Source: Erinaceus europaeus (lineage: Eukaryota > Chordata > Mammalia > Eulipotyphla > Erinaceidae). Taken from it: 64,000 bases of DNA. The notes under the pieces are model-generated. The model was not told the DNA's origin. It saw nothing but the letters and a program-made list of their open reading frames with translations, and did not search any database. Within the stretch, counting starts at the first letter, position 1, and each line of letters begins with the position of its first letter. Both the position numbers and the translations under genes were made by a program. The stretch lies in contig NC_080181.1 of NCBI RefSeq assembly GCF_950295315.1, forward strand, positions 36,299,375 to 36,363,374. The letters are read 5' to 3'. Of this stretch, positions 23,960 through 37,009 are shown piece after piece.

Positions 23960-26900
23960 CTAGGCGCAATCAAGACAAACCACTTGCACCTGTGTGCGAA
24001 GTTTCAAAAAAAAATAGGCACAATCAAGACAAACCACTTGCACCTGTGTGTGAATCTTAAAAAAAAAAATCCTAGCCGCCATCAAGACAAACCAATTGCA
24101 GCTGTGTGCGAATCGAGAAACAACACACAACTGGGCGCAATCAAGATAAACCACTTTCACCTTAGTGCGAATCTTCAAAAAAAAAAACCTAGGCACAATC
24201 AAGGCAAACCACTTGCACCTGTGTGTGAATCTACAAAAAAAAAACCTAGGCGCAATCAAGACAAACCACTTGCACCTGTGTAAGAATCTACAAAAAATAA
24301 AATGCTAGGCGCAATCAATTCAAACCACTTGCACCTGTGTGCGAATCTACAACAAAAAAAACTAAGGCGTAATCAAGAGAAACCAATTGCACCTGTGTGC
24401 TAATCTACAAACAACACAAACCAGGGCGCAATCAAGACAAACCAATTGCACCTGTGTGGCAATCTACAAAAAAAAACCTAGGCACAATCAAGAAAAACCA
24501 CTTGAACCTGTGTGCGAATCTTCAAAAAAAAAAACATAGGCACAATCAAGGCAAACCACTTGCACCTGTGTGTGAATCTACAAAAATAAAACCTTGGCGC
24601 AATCAAGACAAACCACCTGCACCTGTGTGCGAATCTTAAAAAAAAAAAAAACCTGAGCATAATCAAGACAAACCACTTGCACCTGTGTGTGAATCTACAA
24701 CAAAAAAACCCAAGGCGCAATCAAGAGAAACCTATTTCACCTGTGTGCGAATCTACGCACAACACACACCAGGGCGCAATCAAGACAAAACACTTGCACC
24801 TGTGTGCGAATCTTAAAAAAAAAATCCTAGGAGCAATCAAGACAAACCACTTGCACCTGTATGCGAATCTACAAAAAAATAGAATCCTATGCGCAATCAA
24901 ATCATACCACTTGCACCTGTGTGCAAAACTATAAACAACACACACCTGGGGGCAATCATGATAAACCACTTGCACCTGTGTGGGAAACTGAAAACAACAC
25001 ACACCTTGGCACACTCAAGTGAAACCACTTGCAACTGTGTGGAAAGCTAAAATCAACAAACACCTGGGCGGAATCAAGATCAACCAATTGCACCTGTGTG
25101 TGAATCTACAAAAAACGAAAACCTACGCGCAATCATGACAAACCACTTGCACCTGTGTGCGAATCTTCAAAAAAAAAAAAAAATAGGCGCAATGAAGACA
25201 AACCACTTGCACCTGAGTGCAATCTAAAAAAAACCAATCGTAGGCGCCATCAATTGAAAACAATTGCTCCTCCGTGCTAATCGAGAAACAGAACACACCT
25301 GGGCGCAATCAAGACAAACCACTTGCACCTGTGTGCGAATCTTCACAAAAAAACCCTAAGCACAATCAAGACAAACCACTTGCACATGTGTGTGAGTCTA
25401 CAAAAAAAAAACTTAGACGCAAACAAGACAAACCACTTGTTCCTATGTGCGAATCTTCAAAAGAAAAAACCTATGCTTAATCAACACAAACCACTTGCAC
25501 CTGTGTGTGAATCTACAAAAAAAAAAACTAGGCGCAATCAAGACAAACCACTTGCACCTGTGTGAGAATCTACAAAAAACAAAAAAACTAGCCGCAATCA
25601 AGACAAACCACTTGCACCTGTGTGCAAATCTTCAAAATAAAAACATAAGGCACAATCAACAAAAACCACTTGCACATGTGTGCAAATCTAAAACAAAAAA
25701 ACCAAGGCGTAATCAAGACAAACCAATTGCACCTGTGTGTGAATCTAAAAAAAAAAATGCTAGGCGCAATAAAGACAAACCACTTGCACCTGTGTGAGAA
25801 TCTCCAAAAAAAAAAAAAACTAGGCGCAATTAAGACAAACCACTTGCACCTGTGTGCGAAGTTTCAAAAAAAAATAGGCACAATCAAGACAAACCACTTG
25901 CACCTGTGTGCGAATCTAAAAAAAAAATGCTAAGCGCAATAAAGACAAACCACTTGCACCTGTGTGCGAATCTACAAAAAAAAAAAAACCTAGGTGAATT
26001 CAAGACAAACCACTTGCACGTGTGTGAGAATCTAAAAAAAAAAAATCCTAGGCGCAATCAAGACAAACCACTTGCACCTGTGTGCGAATCTCCAAAAAAA
26101 AAAAAAAACTAGGGGTAATCAAGACAAACCACTTGCACCTGTGTGCGAATCTACAAGAAAAAAACCAAGGCGTAATCAAGAGAAACCAATTGCACCTGTG
26201 TGCGAATCTTCAAAAAAAAAAACATAGGCACAGTCAAGACAAAACACTTGCACCTGTGTGCGAATCTACAATACAAAAAAAAAAGTCGCAATCGAGAGAA
26301 ACCAATTTCACCTGTGTGCGAATCTACAAACAACACACACCTGGGTGCAATCAAGACAAAACACTTGCACCTGTGTGCGAATATAAAAAAAAAAAAAAAC
26401 CTAGGCACAATCAAGACAAACCACTTGCACCTCTGTGCGAATCTTCAAAAAAAAACCTGAGCATAATCAAGACAAACCACTTGCAACTGTGTGTGAATCT
26501 ACAAAAAAAAAAAAAACCAAGGAGCAATCAAGAAAAACCACTTGCACCTGTGTGCGAATCTCCAAAAAAAAAAAAAAAAAACTAGACGCAATCAAGACAA
26601 ACCACTTGCACCTGTGTGCGAATCTACAACAAAAAAAACCTAGGAGTAATCAAGAGAAACCAATTGCACCTGTGTGCTAATATACAAGCAACACAAACCA
26701 GGGCGCAATCAAGAAAAACCAATGGCACCTGAGTGTGAATCTACAAAAAAAAAACCTAGGCGCAATCAAGACAAACCACTTGCACCTGTGTGCGAATCTT
26801 CAAAAAAAAAACATAGGCACAATCAAGACAAACCAATTGAACCTGTGTGCGAATCTACAACAACAAAAACCAAGGCGTAATCTAGAGAAACCAATTTCAC

Positions 26901-27283
26901 CTGTGTGCGAATCTTCAACAACACACACCTGGGCGCAATGAAGACAAACCACTTTCACCTGTGTGCGAATACAACAAAAAAAAATCCTAGGCGCAATCAA
27001 GACAAACCAATTGCACCTGTGTGCGAATCTTCAAAAAAAAAAAAAAAAACCTGAGCGTAATCAAGACAAACCACTTGCACCTGTGTGTGAATCTACAAAA
27101 AAAACCTAGGCGCAATCAAGACAAACAACTTGCACCTGTGTGCGAATCTTCAAAAAAAAAAAAAAAACCTGAGCGTAATCAAGACAAACGACTTGAACCT
27201 GTGTGTGAATCTACAAAAAAAAAAAAACCAAGGCGCAATCAAGACAAACCACTTACACCTGTGTGTGAATCTACAAAAAAAAC
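23960..27283 (+). repeat. D block copy B (741 bp deletion)
   Basis: Matches copy A at a shift of 16,620 bp up to about 24812, then at a shift of 15,879 bp, so about 741 bp (about 8190-8935 of copy A) is missing. At the junction, GTGTGCGAATCTT is followed by the A run and CCTAGGAGC, joining the left part of one monomer to the right part of another. The relic monomers are at about 24875-25490, with the marker TAGAATCCTATGCGC starting at 24880. It shares CAATTAAGAC near 25829 with copy C, against CAATGAAGAC in copy A. Confidence 0.9.
24875..25490 (+). repeat. Diverged relic monomers, copy B
   Basis: Same series of aberrant monomers as at 8996-9620: GTGCAAAAC, GTGGGAAAC, GTGGAAAGC, CAATCGTAGG, CTCCTCCGTGC and GTGAGTC. 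The first unit has GTATGCGAATC instead of GTGTGCGAATC. The A run before TAGGCGCAATGAAGAC near 25171 is longer than in copy A. Confidence 0.88.
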
Positions 27284-28682
27284 CTAGGCGCAATCAAGAA
27301 AAACCACTTGCACCTGTGTGCGAATCTTCAAAAAAAAAAAACCTAGGAGCAATCAAGAAAAACCACTTGCACCTGTGTGCGAATCTTCAAAAAAAAAAAA
27401 AAACTCGGCACAATCAAGACAAACCAATTGTACCTGTGTACGAATCTAGAAACAACAAACACCTGGGCGCAATCAAGACAAACCCCTTGCACTTCTATGC
27501 GAATCTTCAAAAAAAAATTATAGGGGCAATCAAGACAAACCACTTACACCTGTGTGTGAACCTACAAAAAAAAAAACATAGGCACAAGCAAGACAAACCA
27601 CTTGCACAAGTGTGAGAATCTAAAAAAAAAATCCTACGAGGAATCAAGACAAACCACTTGCACCTGTGTGTGAATCTACAAAAAAAAAAAAAAACCTAGG
27701 CGTAATCAAGACAAACCACTTGCACCTCTGTGCGAATCTTCAAAAAAAAAAACCTGACCGTAATCAAAACAAACCACTTGCACCTGTGTGTGAATCTACA
27801 AAAAAAAACCAAGGCGCAATCAAGACAAACCACTTGCACCTGTGTGCGAATCTCCAAAATAAAAAAATCTAGGCGCAATCAAGACAAACCACTTGCACAT
27901 GTGTACGAATCTACAACAAAAAAACCCAAGGCGTAATCAAGAGAAACCAATTGGACCTGTGTGCTAATCTACAAACAACACAAACCAGGCCGCAATCAAG
28001 ACAAACCAATTGCACCTGTGTGTCAATCTACAAAAAAAAACCTAGGAGCAATCAAGAAAAACCACTTGCACCTGTGGGCGAATCTTCAAAAAAAAAAACT
28101 CGGAACAATCAAGACAAACCACTTACACCTGTGTGCGAATCTAAAAAAAAACAATCTTAGGTGCCATCAAGACAAACCAATTGTACCTGTGTGCGAATCT
28201 AGAAACAACAAACACCTGGGCGCAATCAAGGCAAACCCCTTGCACTTCTGTGCGAATCTTCAAAAAAAAAATTCTAGGAGCAATCAAGACAAACCACTTA
28301 CACCTGTGTGTGAATCTACAAAAAAAAACATAGGCAAAAGCAAGACAAACCACTTGCACCTGTATGTGAATCTACAAAAAAAAAAAAACCTAGGCGCAAT
28401 CAAGACAAACCACTTACACCTGTGTGCGAATCTACAAAAGAAAAATCTAGGTGCAATCAAGACAAACCACTTGCACCTGTGTGCGAATCTCCAAAAAAAA
28501 AAAAAAACCTGAGCGTAATCAAGACAAACCACTTGCACCTGTGTGTGAATCTACAAAAAAAAAAAACTAGGCGCAATCAAGACAAACCACTTGCACCTGT
28601 GTGCGAATCTACAACAAAAAAAACAAGGTGTAAACAAGAGAAACCAATTGCACCTGTGTGCTAATCTACAAACAACACAAAC
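27284..28682 (+). repeat. L block 6 (copy of L block 3)
   Basis: 1,399 bp with the same start, same skipped middle and same end as L block 3, at a shift of 15,887-15,889 bp. Both carry CTAGGAGC after the CTTCTGTGCG monomer and a GTATGTGAATC monomer near 28362 and 12474, which other L blocks mostly lack. A private change CTACGAGGAATC is near 27634. Confidence 0.9.
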
Positions 28683-29338
28683 CAGGGCGCAATCAAGACA
28701 AACCAATTGCACCTGTGTGTGAATCTACAAAAAAAAACCTGAGCATAATCAAGACAAACCACTTGCAACTCTGTGTGAATCTACAAAAAAAAAAACCAAG
28801 GCGCAATCAAGAAAAACCACTTGCACCTGTGTGCGAATCTCCAAAAAAAAAAAAAAACTAGACGCAATCAAGACAAACCACTTGCACCTGTGTGCGAATC
28901 TACAACAAAAAAAAACCTAGGAGTAATCAAGAGAAACAAATTGCACCTGTGTGCTAATCTACAAGCAACACAAACCAGGGCGCAATCAAGACAAACCAAT
29001 GGCACCTGTGTGTGAATCTACAAAAAAAAAACCTAGGCGCAATCAAGACAAAACACTTGCACCTGTGTGCGAATCTTCAAAAAAAAAAACATAGGCACAA
29101 TCAAGACAAACCAATTGAACCTGTGTGCGAATCTACAACAACAAAAAAAACCAAGGCGCAATCTAGAGAAACCAATTTCACCTGTGTGCGAATCTACAAA
29201 CAACACACACCTGGGCGCAATCAAGACAAAACACTTGCACCTGTGTGCGAATCTAAAAAAAAAAAAAAAAAAAAAAAAACCTAGGCACAATCAAGACAAA
29301 CCACTTGCACCTGTGTGATAATCTAAAAAAAAAAAATC
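28683..29338 (+). repeat. S/D-type stretch between L block 6 and D block C
   Basis: Up to about 29130 this parallels 12794-13240. From a CTACAACAACAAAAAAAACC monomer near 29136 it parallels 23756-23959 instead, including a long pure A run (25 A at 29255-29279) and the GTGATAATCTA monomer. The switch at about 29130 is the junction of a tandem duplication of the D-block region. Confidence 0.85.
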
Positions 29339-32300
29339 CTAGGCGCAATCAAGACAAACCACTTGCACCTGTGTGTGAATCTTAAAAAAAAAAATCCTAG
29401 CCGCCATCAAGACAAACCAATTGCAGCTGTGTGCGAATCGAGAAACAACACACAACTGGGCGCAATCAAGATAAACCACTTTCACCTTAGTGCGAATCTT
29501 CAAAAAAAAACCTAGGCACAATCAAGGCAAACCACTTGCACCTGTGTGTGAATCTACAAAAAAAAAACCTAGGCGCAATCAAGACAAACCACTTGCACCT
29601 GTGTAAGAATCTACAAAAAATAAAATGCTAGGCGCAATCAATTCAAACCACTTGCACCTGTGTGCGAATCTACAACAAAAAAAACTAAGGCGTAATCAAG
29701 AGAAACCAATTGCACCTGTGTGCTAATCTACAAACAACACAAACCAGGGCGCAATCAAGACAAACCAATTGCACCTGTGTGGCAATCTACAAAAAAAAAC
29801 CTAGGCACAATCAAGAAAAACCACTTGAACCTGTGTGCGAATCTTCAAAAAAAAAACATAGGCACAATCAAGGCAAACCACTTGCACCTGTGTGTGAATC
29901 TACAAAAATAAAACCTTGGCGCAATCAAGACAAACCACCTGCACCTGTGTGCGAATCTTAAAAAAAAAAAAAACCTGAGCATAATCAAGACAAACCACTT
30001 GCACCTGTGTGTGAATCTACAACAAAAAAACCCAAGGCGCAATCAAGAGAAACCTATTTCACCTGTGTGCGAATCTACGCACAACACACACCAGGGCGCA
30101 ATCAAGACAAAACACTTGCACCTGTGTGCGAATCTAAAAAAAAAAAACCTAGACACAATCAAGACAAACCACTTGCACCTGTGTGCGAATCTTCAAAAAA
30201 AAAAAAACCTGAGCGTAATCAAGGCAAACCACTTGCACTTGTGTGAATATACAAAAAAATCCAAGGCGCAATTAAGACAAACCACTTGCACCTGTGTGCG
30301 AATCTCCAAAAAAAAAAAAAAATAGGCGCAATCAAGACAAACCAATTGCACCTGTGTGCGAATCTACAAAAAAAAACCTAGGCGCAATCAAGACAAATCA
30401 CAGGCACCTGTGTGAGAATCTCCAAAAAAAAAAAAAAAAAACTAGGCGCAATCAAGACAAACCACTTGCACCTGTGTGCGAAGTTTCAAAAAAAAAAAAA
30501 TAGGTACAATCAAGACAAACCACTTGCACCTGTGTGCGAATCTAAAAAAAGATGCTAGGCGCAATAAAGACAAACCACTTGCACCTGTGTGTGAATCTAC
30601 AAAAAAAAACCTAGGCACAATCAAGACAAACCACTTGCACCTGTATGCGAATCTTAAAAAAAAAAATCCTAGGCGACATCAAGACAAACCAATTGCACCT
30701 GTGTGCGAATCGAGAAACAACACACACCTGTGCGCAATCAAGACAAGCCACATGCACCTGTGTGCGAATCTTCAAAAATAAAACCTAGGCACAATCAAGA
30801 CAAACCACTTGCACCTGTGTGTGAATCTACAAAAAAAAACCTAGGCGCAATCAAGACAAACCACTTGCACCTTTGTGAGAATCTTAAAAAAAAAATCCTA
30901 GGAGCAATCAAGACAAACCACTTGCACCTGTGTGCGAATCTACAAAAAAATAGAATCCTATGCGCAATCAAATCATACCACTTGCACCTGTGTGCAAAAC
31001 TATAAACAACACACACCTGGGGGCAATCATGATAAACCACTTGCACCTGTGTGGGAAACTGAAAACAACACACACCTTGGCACACTCAAGTGAAACCACT
31101 TGCAACTGTGTGGAAAGCTAAAATCAACAAACACCTGGGCGGAATCAAGATCAACCAATTGCACCTGTGTGTGAATCTACAAAAAACGAAAACCTACGCG
31201 CAATCATGACAAACCACTTGCACCTGTGTGCGAATCTTCAAAAAAAAAAAATAGGCGCAATGAAGACAAACCACTTGCACCTGAGTGCAATCTAAAAAAA
31301 ACCAATCGTAGGCGCCATCAATTGAAAACAATTGCTCCTCCGTGCTAATCGAGAAACAGAACACACCTGGGCGCAATCAAGACAAACCACTTGCACCTGT
31401 GTGCGAATCTTCACAAAAAAAACCTAAGCACAATCAAGACAAACCACTTGCACATGTGTGTGAGTCTACAAAAAAAAAACTTAGACGCAAACAAGACAAA
31501 CCACTTGTTCCTATGTGCGAATCTTCAAAAGAAAAAACCTATGCTTAATCAACACAAACCACTTGCACCTGTGTGTGAATCTACAAAAAAAAAACTAGGC
31601 GCAATCAAGACAAACCACTTGCACCTGTGTGAGAATCTACAAAAAACAAAAAAACTAGCCGCAATCAAGACAAACCACTTGCACCTGTGTGCAAATCTTC
31701 AAAATAAAAACATAAGGCACAATCAACAAAAACCACTTGCACATGTGTGCAAATCTAAAACAAAAAAACCAAGGCGTAATCAAGACAAACCAATTGCACC
31801 TGTGTGTGAATCTAAAAAAAAAAATGCTAGGCGCAATAAAGACAAACCACTTGCACCTGTGTGAGAATCTCCAAAAAAAAAAAAAAAAAAAAAACTAGGC
31901 GCAATTAAGACAAACCACTTGCACCTGTGTGCGAAGTTTCAAAAAAAAATAGGCACAATCAAGACAAACCACTTGCACCTGTGTGCGAATCTAAAAAAAA
32001 AATGCTAAGCGCAATAAAGACAAACCACTTGCACCTGTGTGCGAATCTACAAAAAAAAAAAAACCTAGGTGCAATCAAGACAAACTACTTGCACGTGTGT
32101 GAGAATCTAAAAAAAAAAAATCCTAGGCGCAATCAAGACAAACCACTTGCACCTGTGTGCGAATCTCCAAAAAAAAAAAAACTAGGGGTAATCAAGACAA
32201 ACCACTTGCACCTGTGTGCGAATCTACAAGAAAAAAACCAAGGCGTAATCAAGAGAAACCAATTGCACCTGTGTGCGAATCTTCAAAAAAAAAAACATAG

Positions 32301-33351
32301 GCACAGTCAAGACAAAACACTTGCACCTGTGTGCGAATCTACAATACAAAAAAAAAAGTCGCAATCGAGAGAAACCAATTTCACCTGTGTGCGAATCTAC
32401 AAACAACACACACCTGGGTGCAATCAAGACAAAACACTTGCACCTGTGTGCGAATATAAAAAAAAAAAAAAACCTAGGCACAATCAAGACAAACCACTTG
32501 CACCTCTGTGCGAATCTTCAAAAAAAAACCTGAGCATAATCAAGACAAACCACTTGCAACTGTGTGTGAATCTACAAAAAAAAAAAAACCAAGGAGCAAT
32601 CAAGAAAAACCACCTGCACCTGTGTGCGAATCTCCAAAAAAAAAAAAAAAACTAGACGCAATCAAGACAAACCACTTGCACCTGTGTGCGAATCTACAAC
32701 AAAAAAAACCTAGGAGTAATCAAGAGAAACCAATTGCACCTGTGTGCTAATATACAAGCAACACAAACCAGGGCGCAATCAAGAAAAACCAATGGCACCT
32801 GAGTGTGAATCTACAAAAAAAAAACCTAGGCGCAATCAAGACAAACCACTTGCACCTGTGTGCGAATCTTCAAAAAAAAAACATAGGCACAATCAAGACA
32901 AACCAATTGAACCTGTGTGCGAATCTACAACAACAAAAACCAAGGCGTAATCTAGAGAAACCAATTTCACCTGTGTGCGAATCTTCAACAACACACACCT
33001 GGGCGCAATGAAGACAAACCACTTTCACCTGTGTGCGAATACAACAAAAAAAATCCTAGGCGCAATCAAGACAAACCAATTGCACCTGTGTGCGAATCTT
33101 CAAAAAAAAAAAAAAAACCTGAGCGTAATCAAGACAAACCACTTGCACCTGTGTGTGAATCTACAAAAAAAACCTAGGCGCAATCAAGACAAACAACTTG
33201 CACCTGTGTGCGAATCTTCAAAAAAAAAAAAAAAAACCTGAGCTTAATCAAGACAAACGACTTGAACCTGTGTGTGAATCTACAAAAAAAAAAAACCAAG
33301 GCGCAATCAAGACAAACCACTTGCACCTGTGTGTGAATCTACAAAAAAAAC
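29339..33351 (+). repeat. D block copy C (4,013 bp)
   Basis: Retains the 741 bp that copy B lost (about 30140-30885) and lacks only one monomer present in A and B, the GAAGTTTC unit expected near 29375. The relic monomers are at about 30946-31560, with TAGAATCCTATGCGC at 30951. It agrees with copy B against copy A at several substitutions (CAATTAAGAC near 31900, CTAGGCGC near 33056, CAAGACAAACC near 32836). B and C are therefore the closer pair. Confidence 0.9.
30946..31560 (+). repeat. Diverged relic monomers, copy C
   Basis: Same order and same substitutions as the copies at 8996 and 24875. The three relics are nearly identical to one another although each is far from the family consensus. 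Their divergence therefore predates the duplications that made three copies. Confidence 0.88.
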
Positions 33352-35435
33352 CTAGGCGCAATCAAGAAAAACCACTTGCACCTGTGTGCGAATCTTCAAA
33401 AAAAAAAAACCTAGGAGCAATCAAGAAAAACCACTTGCACCTGTGTGCGAATCTTCAAAAAAAAAAAAAAAACTCGGCACAATCAAGACAAACCAATTGT
33501 ACCTGTGTACGAATCTAGAAACAACAAACACCTGGGCGCAATCAAGACAAACCCCTTGCACTTCTATGCGAATCTTCAAAAAAAAAATTCTAGGGGCAAT
33601 CAAGACAAACCACTTACACCTGTGTGTGAACCTACAAAAAAAAACTTAGGCACAAGCAAGACAAACCACTTGCACAAGTGTGAGAATCTAAAAAAAAAAT
33701 CCTATGCGCAATCAAGACAAACCACTTGCACCTGTGTGTGAATCTACAAAAAAAAAAAAAAAAACCTAGGCGTAATCAAGACAAACCACTTGCACCTCTG
33801 TGCGAATCTTCAAAAAAAAAAACCTGACCGTAATCAAAACAAACCACTTGCACCTGTGTGTGAATCTACAAAAAAAAACCAAGGCGCAATCAAGACAAAC
33901 CACTTGCACCTGTGTGCGAATCTCCAAAATAAAAAAAAAACTAGGCGCAATCAAGACAAACCACTTGCACATGTGTACGAATCTACAACAAAAAAACCCA
34001 AGGCGTAATCAAGAGAAACCAATTGGACCTGTGTGCTAATCTACAAACAAAACAAACCAGGCCGGAATCAAGACAAACCAATAGCACCTGTGTGTCAATC
34101 TACAAAAAAAAACCTAGGAGCAATCAAGAAAAACCACTTGCACCTGTGGGCGAATCTTCAAAAAAAAAACTCGGAACAATCAAGACAAACCACTTACACC
34201 TGTGTGCGAATCTAAAAAAAAACAATCTTAGGTGCCATCAAGACAAACCAATTGTACCTGTGTGCGAATCTAGAAACAACAAACACCTGGGCGCAATCAA
34301 GGCAAACCCCTTGCACTTCTGTGCGAATCTTCAAAAAAAAATTCTAGGGGCAATCAAGACAAACCACTTACACCTGTGTGTGAATCTACAAAAAAAACAT
34401 AGGCAAAAGCAAGACAAACCACTTGCACCTGTGTGTGAATCTACAAAAAAAAAAACCTAGGCGCAATCAAGACAAACCACTTGCACCTGTGTGCGAATCT
34501 ACAAAAGAAAAATCTAGGTGCAATCAAGACAAACCACTTGCACCTGTGTGCGAATCTCCAAAAAAAAAAAAATTGGGGTAATCAAGACAAACCACTTGCA
34601 CCTGTGTGCAAATCTACAAAAAACAAAAAAACTAGCCGCAATCAAGACAAACCACTTGCACCTGTGTGCGAATCTTCAAAAAAAAACATAAGGCACAATC
34701 AACAAAAACCACTTGCACCTGTGTGCGAATCTAAAACAAAAAAACCAAGGCATAATCAAGACAAACCAATTGCACCTGTGTGTGAATCTACAAAAAAAAA
34801 AACCTAGGCGAAATCAAGACAAACCACTTGCACCTGTGTGCGAATCTAAAAAAAAAATGCTAGGCGCAATAAGGACAAACCACTTGCACCTGTGTGTGAA
34901 TCTACCAAAAAAAACCTAGGCGCAATCAAGACAAACCACTTGCACCTGTGTGCGAATCTAAAAAAAAAAAAAAAATCCTAGGCGCCATCAAGACAAACCA
35001 ATTGCACCTGTGTGCGAATCGAGAAACAACACACACTTGGGCGCAATCAAGACAAACCACTTGCACCTTTATGCGAATCTTCAAAAAAAAAAAAAACCTA
35101 GGCGCAATCAAGACAAACCACTTGCACCTGAGTGCGAATCTTAAAAAAAAAACAATGCTAGGCGCCATCAAGACAAACCACTTGCACCTGTGTGCGAAAA
35201 AAAAGCTCAGCATAATCAAGACAAACCACTTACACCTGTGTGTGAATCTACAAAAAAAACCATGGCGCAATAAAAAAAAACCACTTTACCTGTGGGCGAA
35301 TCTCCAAAAAAAAAAAAAACTAGGCGCAATCAAGACAAACCACTTGCACCAGTGTGCGAATCTACAACAAAAAAACCAAGGTGTAAACAAGAGAAACCAA
35401 TTGCACCTGTGTGCTAATCTACAAACAACACAAAG
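33352..35435 (+). repeat. L block 7 (5'-truncated, otherwise nearly complete)
   Basis: Starts at the same internal position as L blocks 3 and 6, but continues through AAAAGAAAAATC near 34504, AACTAGCCGC near 34630, CATAAGGCAC near 34687, GCAATAAGGAC near 34867, CGAGAAACAACAC near 35020 and CTTTATGCG near 35067. Private features include CAAACAAAACAAACC near 34044, GGCCGGAATC near 34061, CATGGCGCAATAAAAA where other copies have AATGCCGC (near 35263), and CAAAGCAGGG at the end. The 5' part is copied from the D/L junction; the 3' part comes from a different L lineage. Confidence 0.87.
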
Positions 35436-37009
35436 CAGGGCGCAATCAAGACAAATCAATTGCACCTGTGTGTGAATCTACAAAAAAAATCCTAGGAGCA
35501 ATCAAGACAAACCACTTGCACCTGTGTGCGAATCTTCAAAAAAAAAAAAAAACATAGGCACAATCAAGACAAACCACTTGAACCTGTGTGCGAATCTACA
35601 ACAAAAAAATAAACAAGGCGCAATCTAGAGAAACCAATTTCACCTGTGTGCGAATCTACAAACAACACACACCTGGGCGCAAACAAGACAAAACACTTGC
35701 ACCTGTGTGCGAATCAAAAAAAAAAAGAAAAAAAAACCTAGGCACAATCAAGACAAACAACTTGCACCTGTGTGAGAATCTAAAAAAAAAATCCTAGGTG
35801 CAATCAAGACAAACCATGTGCACCTGTGTGCGAATCTTAAAAAAAAAAAACAATCCTAGGCGCCATCAAGACAAACCACTTGCACCTGTGTGCGAAAAAA
35901 AAGCAGAGCGTAATCAAGACAAACCACTTACACCTGTGTGTGAATCTACAAAAAAAAAAAAACTAGGAGCAATCAAGACAAACCACTTGCACATGTGTGC
36001 GAATCTACAACAAAAAACAAGGTGTAAACAAGAGAAACCAATTGCACCTAGTGCTAATCTACAAACAACACAAACCAGGGCGAAATCAAGACAAACCAAT
36101 TGCACCTGTGTGTGAATCTACAAAAAAAATCCTAGGAGCAATCAAGACAAACCACTTGCACCTGTGTGCGAATCTTCAAAAAAAAACATAGGCACAATCA
36201 AGACAAACCACTTGAACCTGTGTGCGAATCTACAACAAAAAAAAAACCAAGGCGCAATCTAGAGAAAACAATTTCACCTGTGTGCTAATCTACAAACAAC
36301 ACACACCTGGGCGCAATCAAGACAAAACACTTGCACCTGTGTGCAAATCTAAAAAAAAAAAAAAAAAAAAACCTAGGCACAATCAAGACAAACCACTTGC
36401 ACCTGTGTGAGAATCTAAAAAAAAAAATCCTAGGCGCAATCAAGACAAACCACTTGCACCTGTGTGCGAATCTTAAAAAAAAAACAATCCTAGGCGCCAT
36501 CAAGACAAACCACTTGCACCTGTGTGCGAAAAAAAAGCTGAGCGTAATCAAGACAAACCACTTACACCTGTGTGTGAATCTACAAAAAAAAAACATGGCA
36601 AAATCAAGAAAAACCACTTTACTTGTGTGTGAATCTCCAAAAAAAAAAAAATTGGCGCAATCAAGAAAAACCACTTGCACCTGTGTGCGAATCTACAACA
36701 AAAAAAACCTAGGAGTAATCAAGAGAAACCAATTGCACCTGTGTGCTAATCTACAAACAACACAAACCAGGGCGCAATCAAGACAAACCAATGGCACCTG
36801 TGTGTGAATCTACAAAAAAAAAAAAAAACCAAGGCGCAATCAAGACAAACCACTTGCACCTGTGTGCGAATCTACAACAAAAAAAAAAACCAAGGCGCAA
36901 TAAAGAGAAACCAATTTCACCTGTGTGCGAATCTAAAAACAACACACACCTGGGCGCAATCAAGACAAAACACTTTCACCTGTGTAGAATCTAAAAAAAA
37001 AAAAAAAAC
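35436..37009 (+). repeat. Two S blocks and a short linker
   Basis: The units are 35436-36075 (640 bp) and 36076-36767 (692 bp), then a linker to 37009. The G-interrupted A run is near 35717-35737 and a pure 21-A run is at 36351-36371. Truncated monomers are near 35892 (with GCAGAGC) and 36527. One monomer near 36047 has lost two bases (CACCTAGTGC). The second unit ends in a D-like CCTAGGAGTAATC monomer instead of AAGGTGTAAAC. Confidence 0.84.

Larger units (their letters stand above)
17660..29130 (+). repeat. Large segmental duplication, copy 2 (partner 2545-13240)
   Basis: About 11.5 kb against 10.7 kb in the partner. The extra length equals +1,271 (20440-22981), +241 (about 23430-23670) and -741 (junction about 24812), plus small A-run differences. 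The left junction is a GTGATAATC monomer running into CTTCAAAA at about 17651. The right junction, at about 29130, is also the start of the next D-region duplicate. Confidence 0.88.
23750..34560 (+). repeat. Tandem duplication of the D-L region
   Basis: About 23750-28490 is repeated at about 29130-34560. Landmarks match at shifts of about 5,380 bp before the 741 bp deletion in the first copy and 6,071-6,072 bp after it (TAGAATCCTATGCGC at 24880 and 30951; AATTGGACC at 27949 and 34021). Both copies begin at a CTACAACAACAAAAAAAACC monomer followed by an unusually long A run. Confidence 0.87.

Noticed and set aside
31927..32655. Open reading frame of 242 codons spanning D block C
   Set aside because: The matching place in D block A is broken into shorter frames by A-run differences only. 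It is again the repeated monomer read through, with no domain or start signal.
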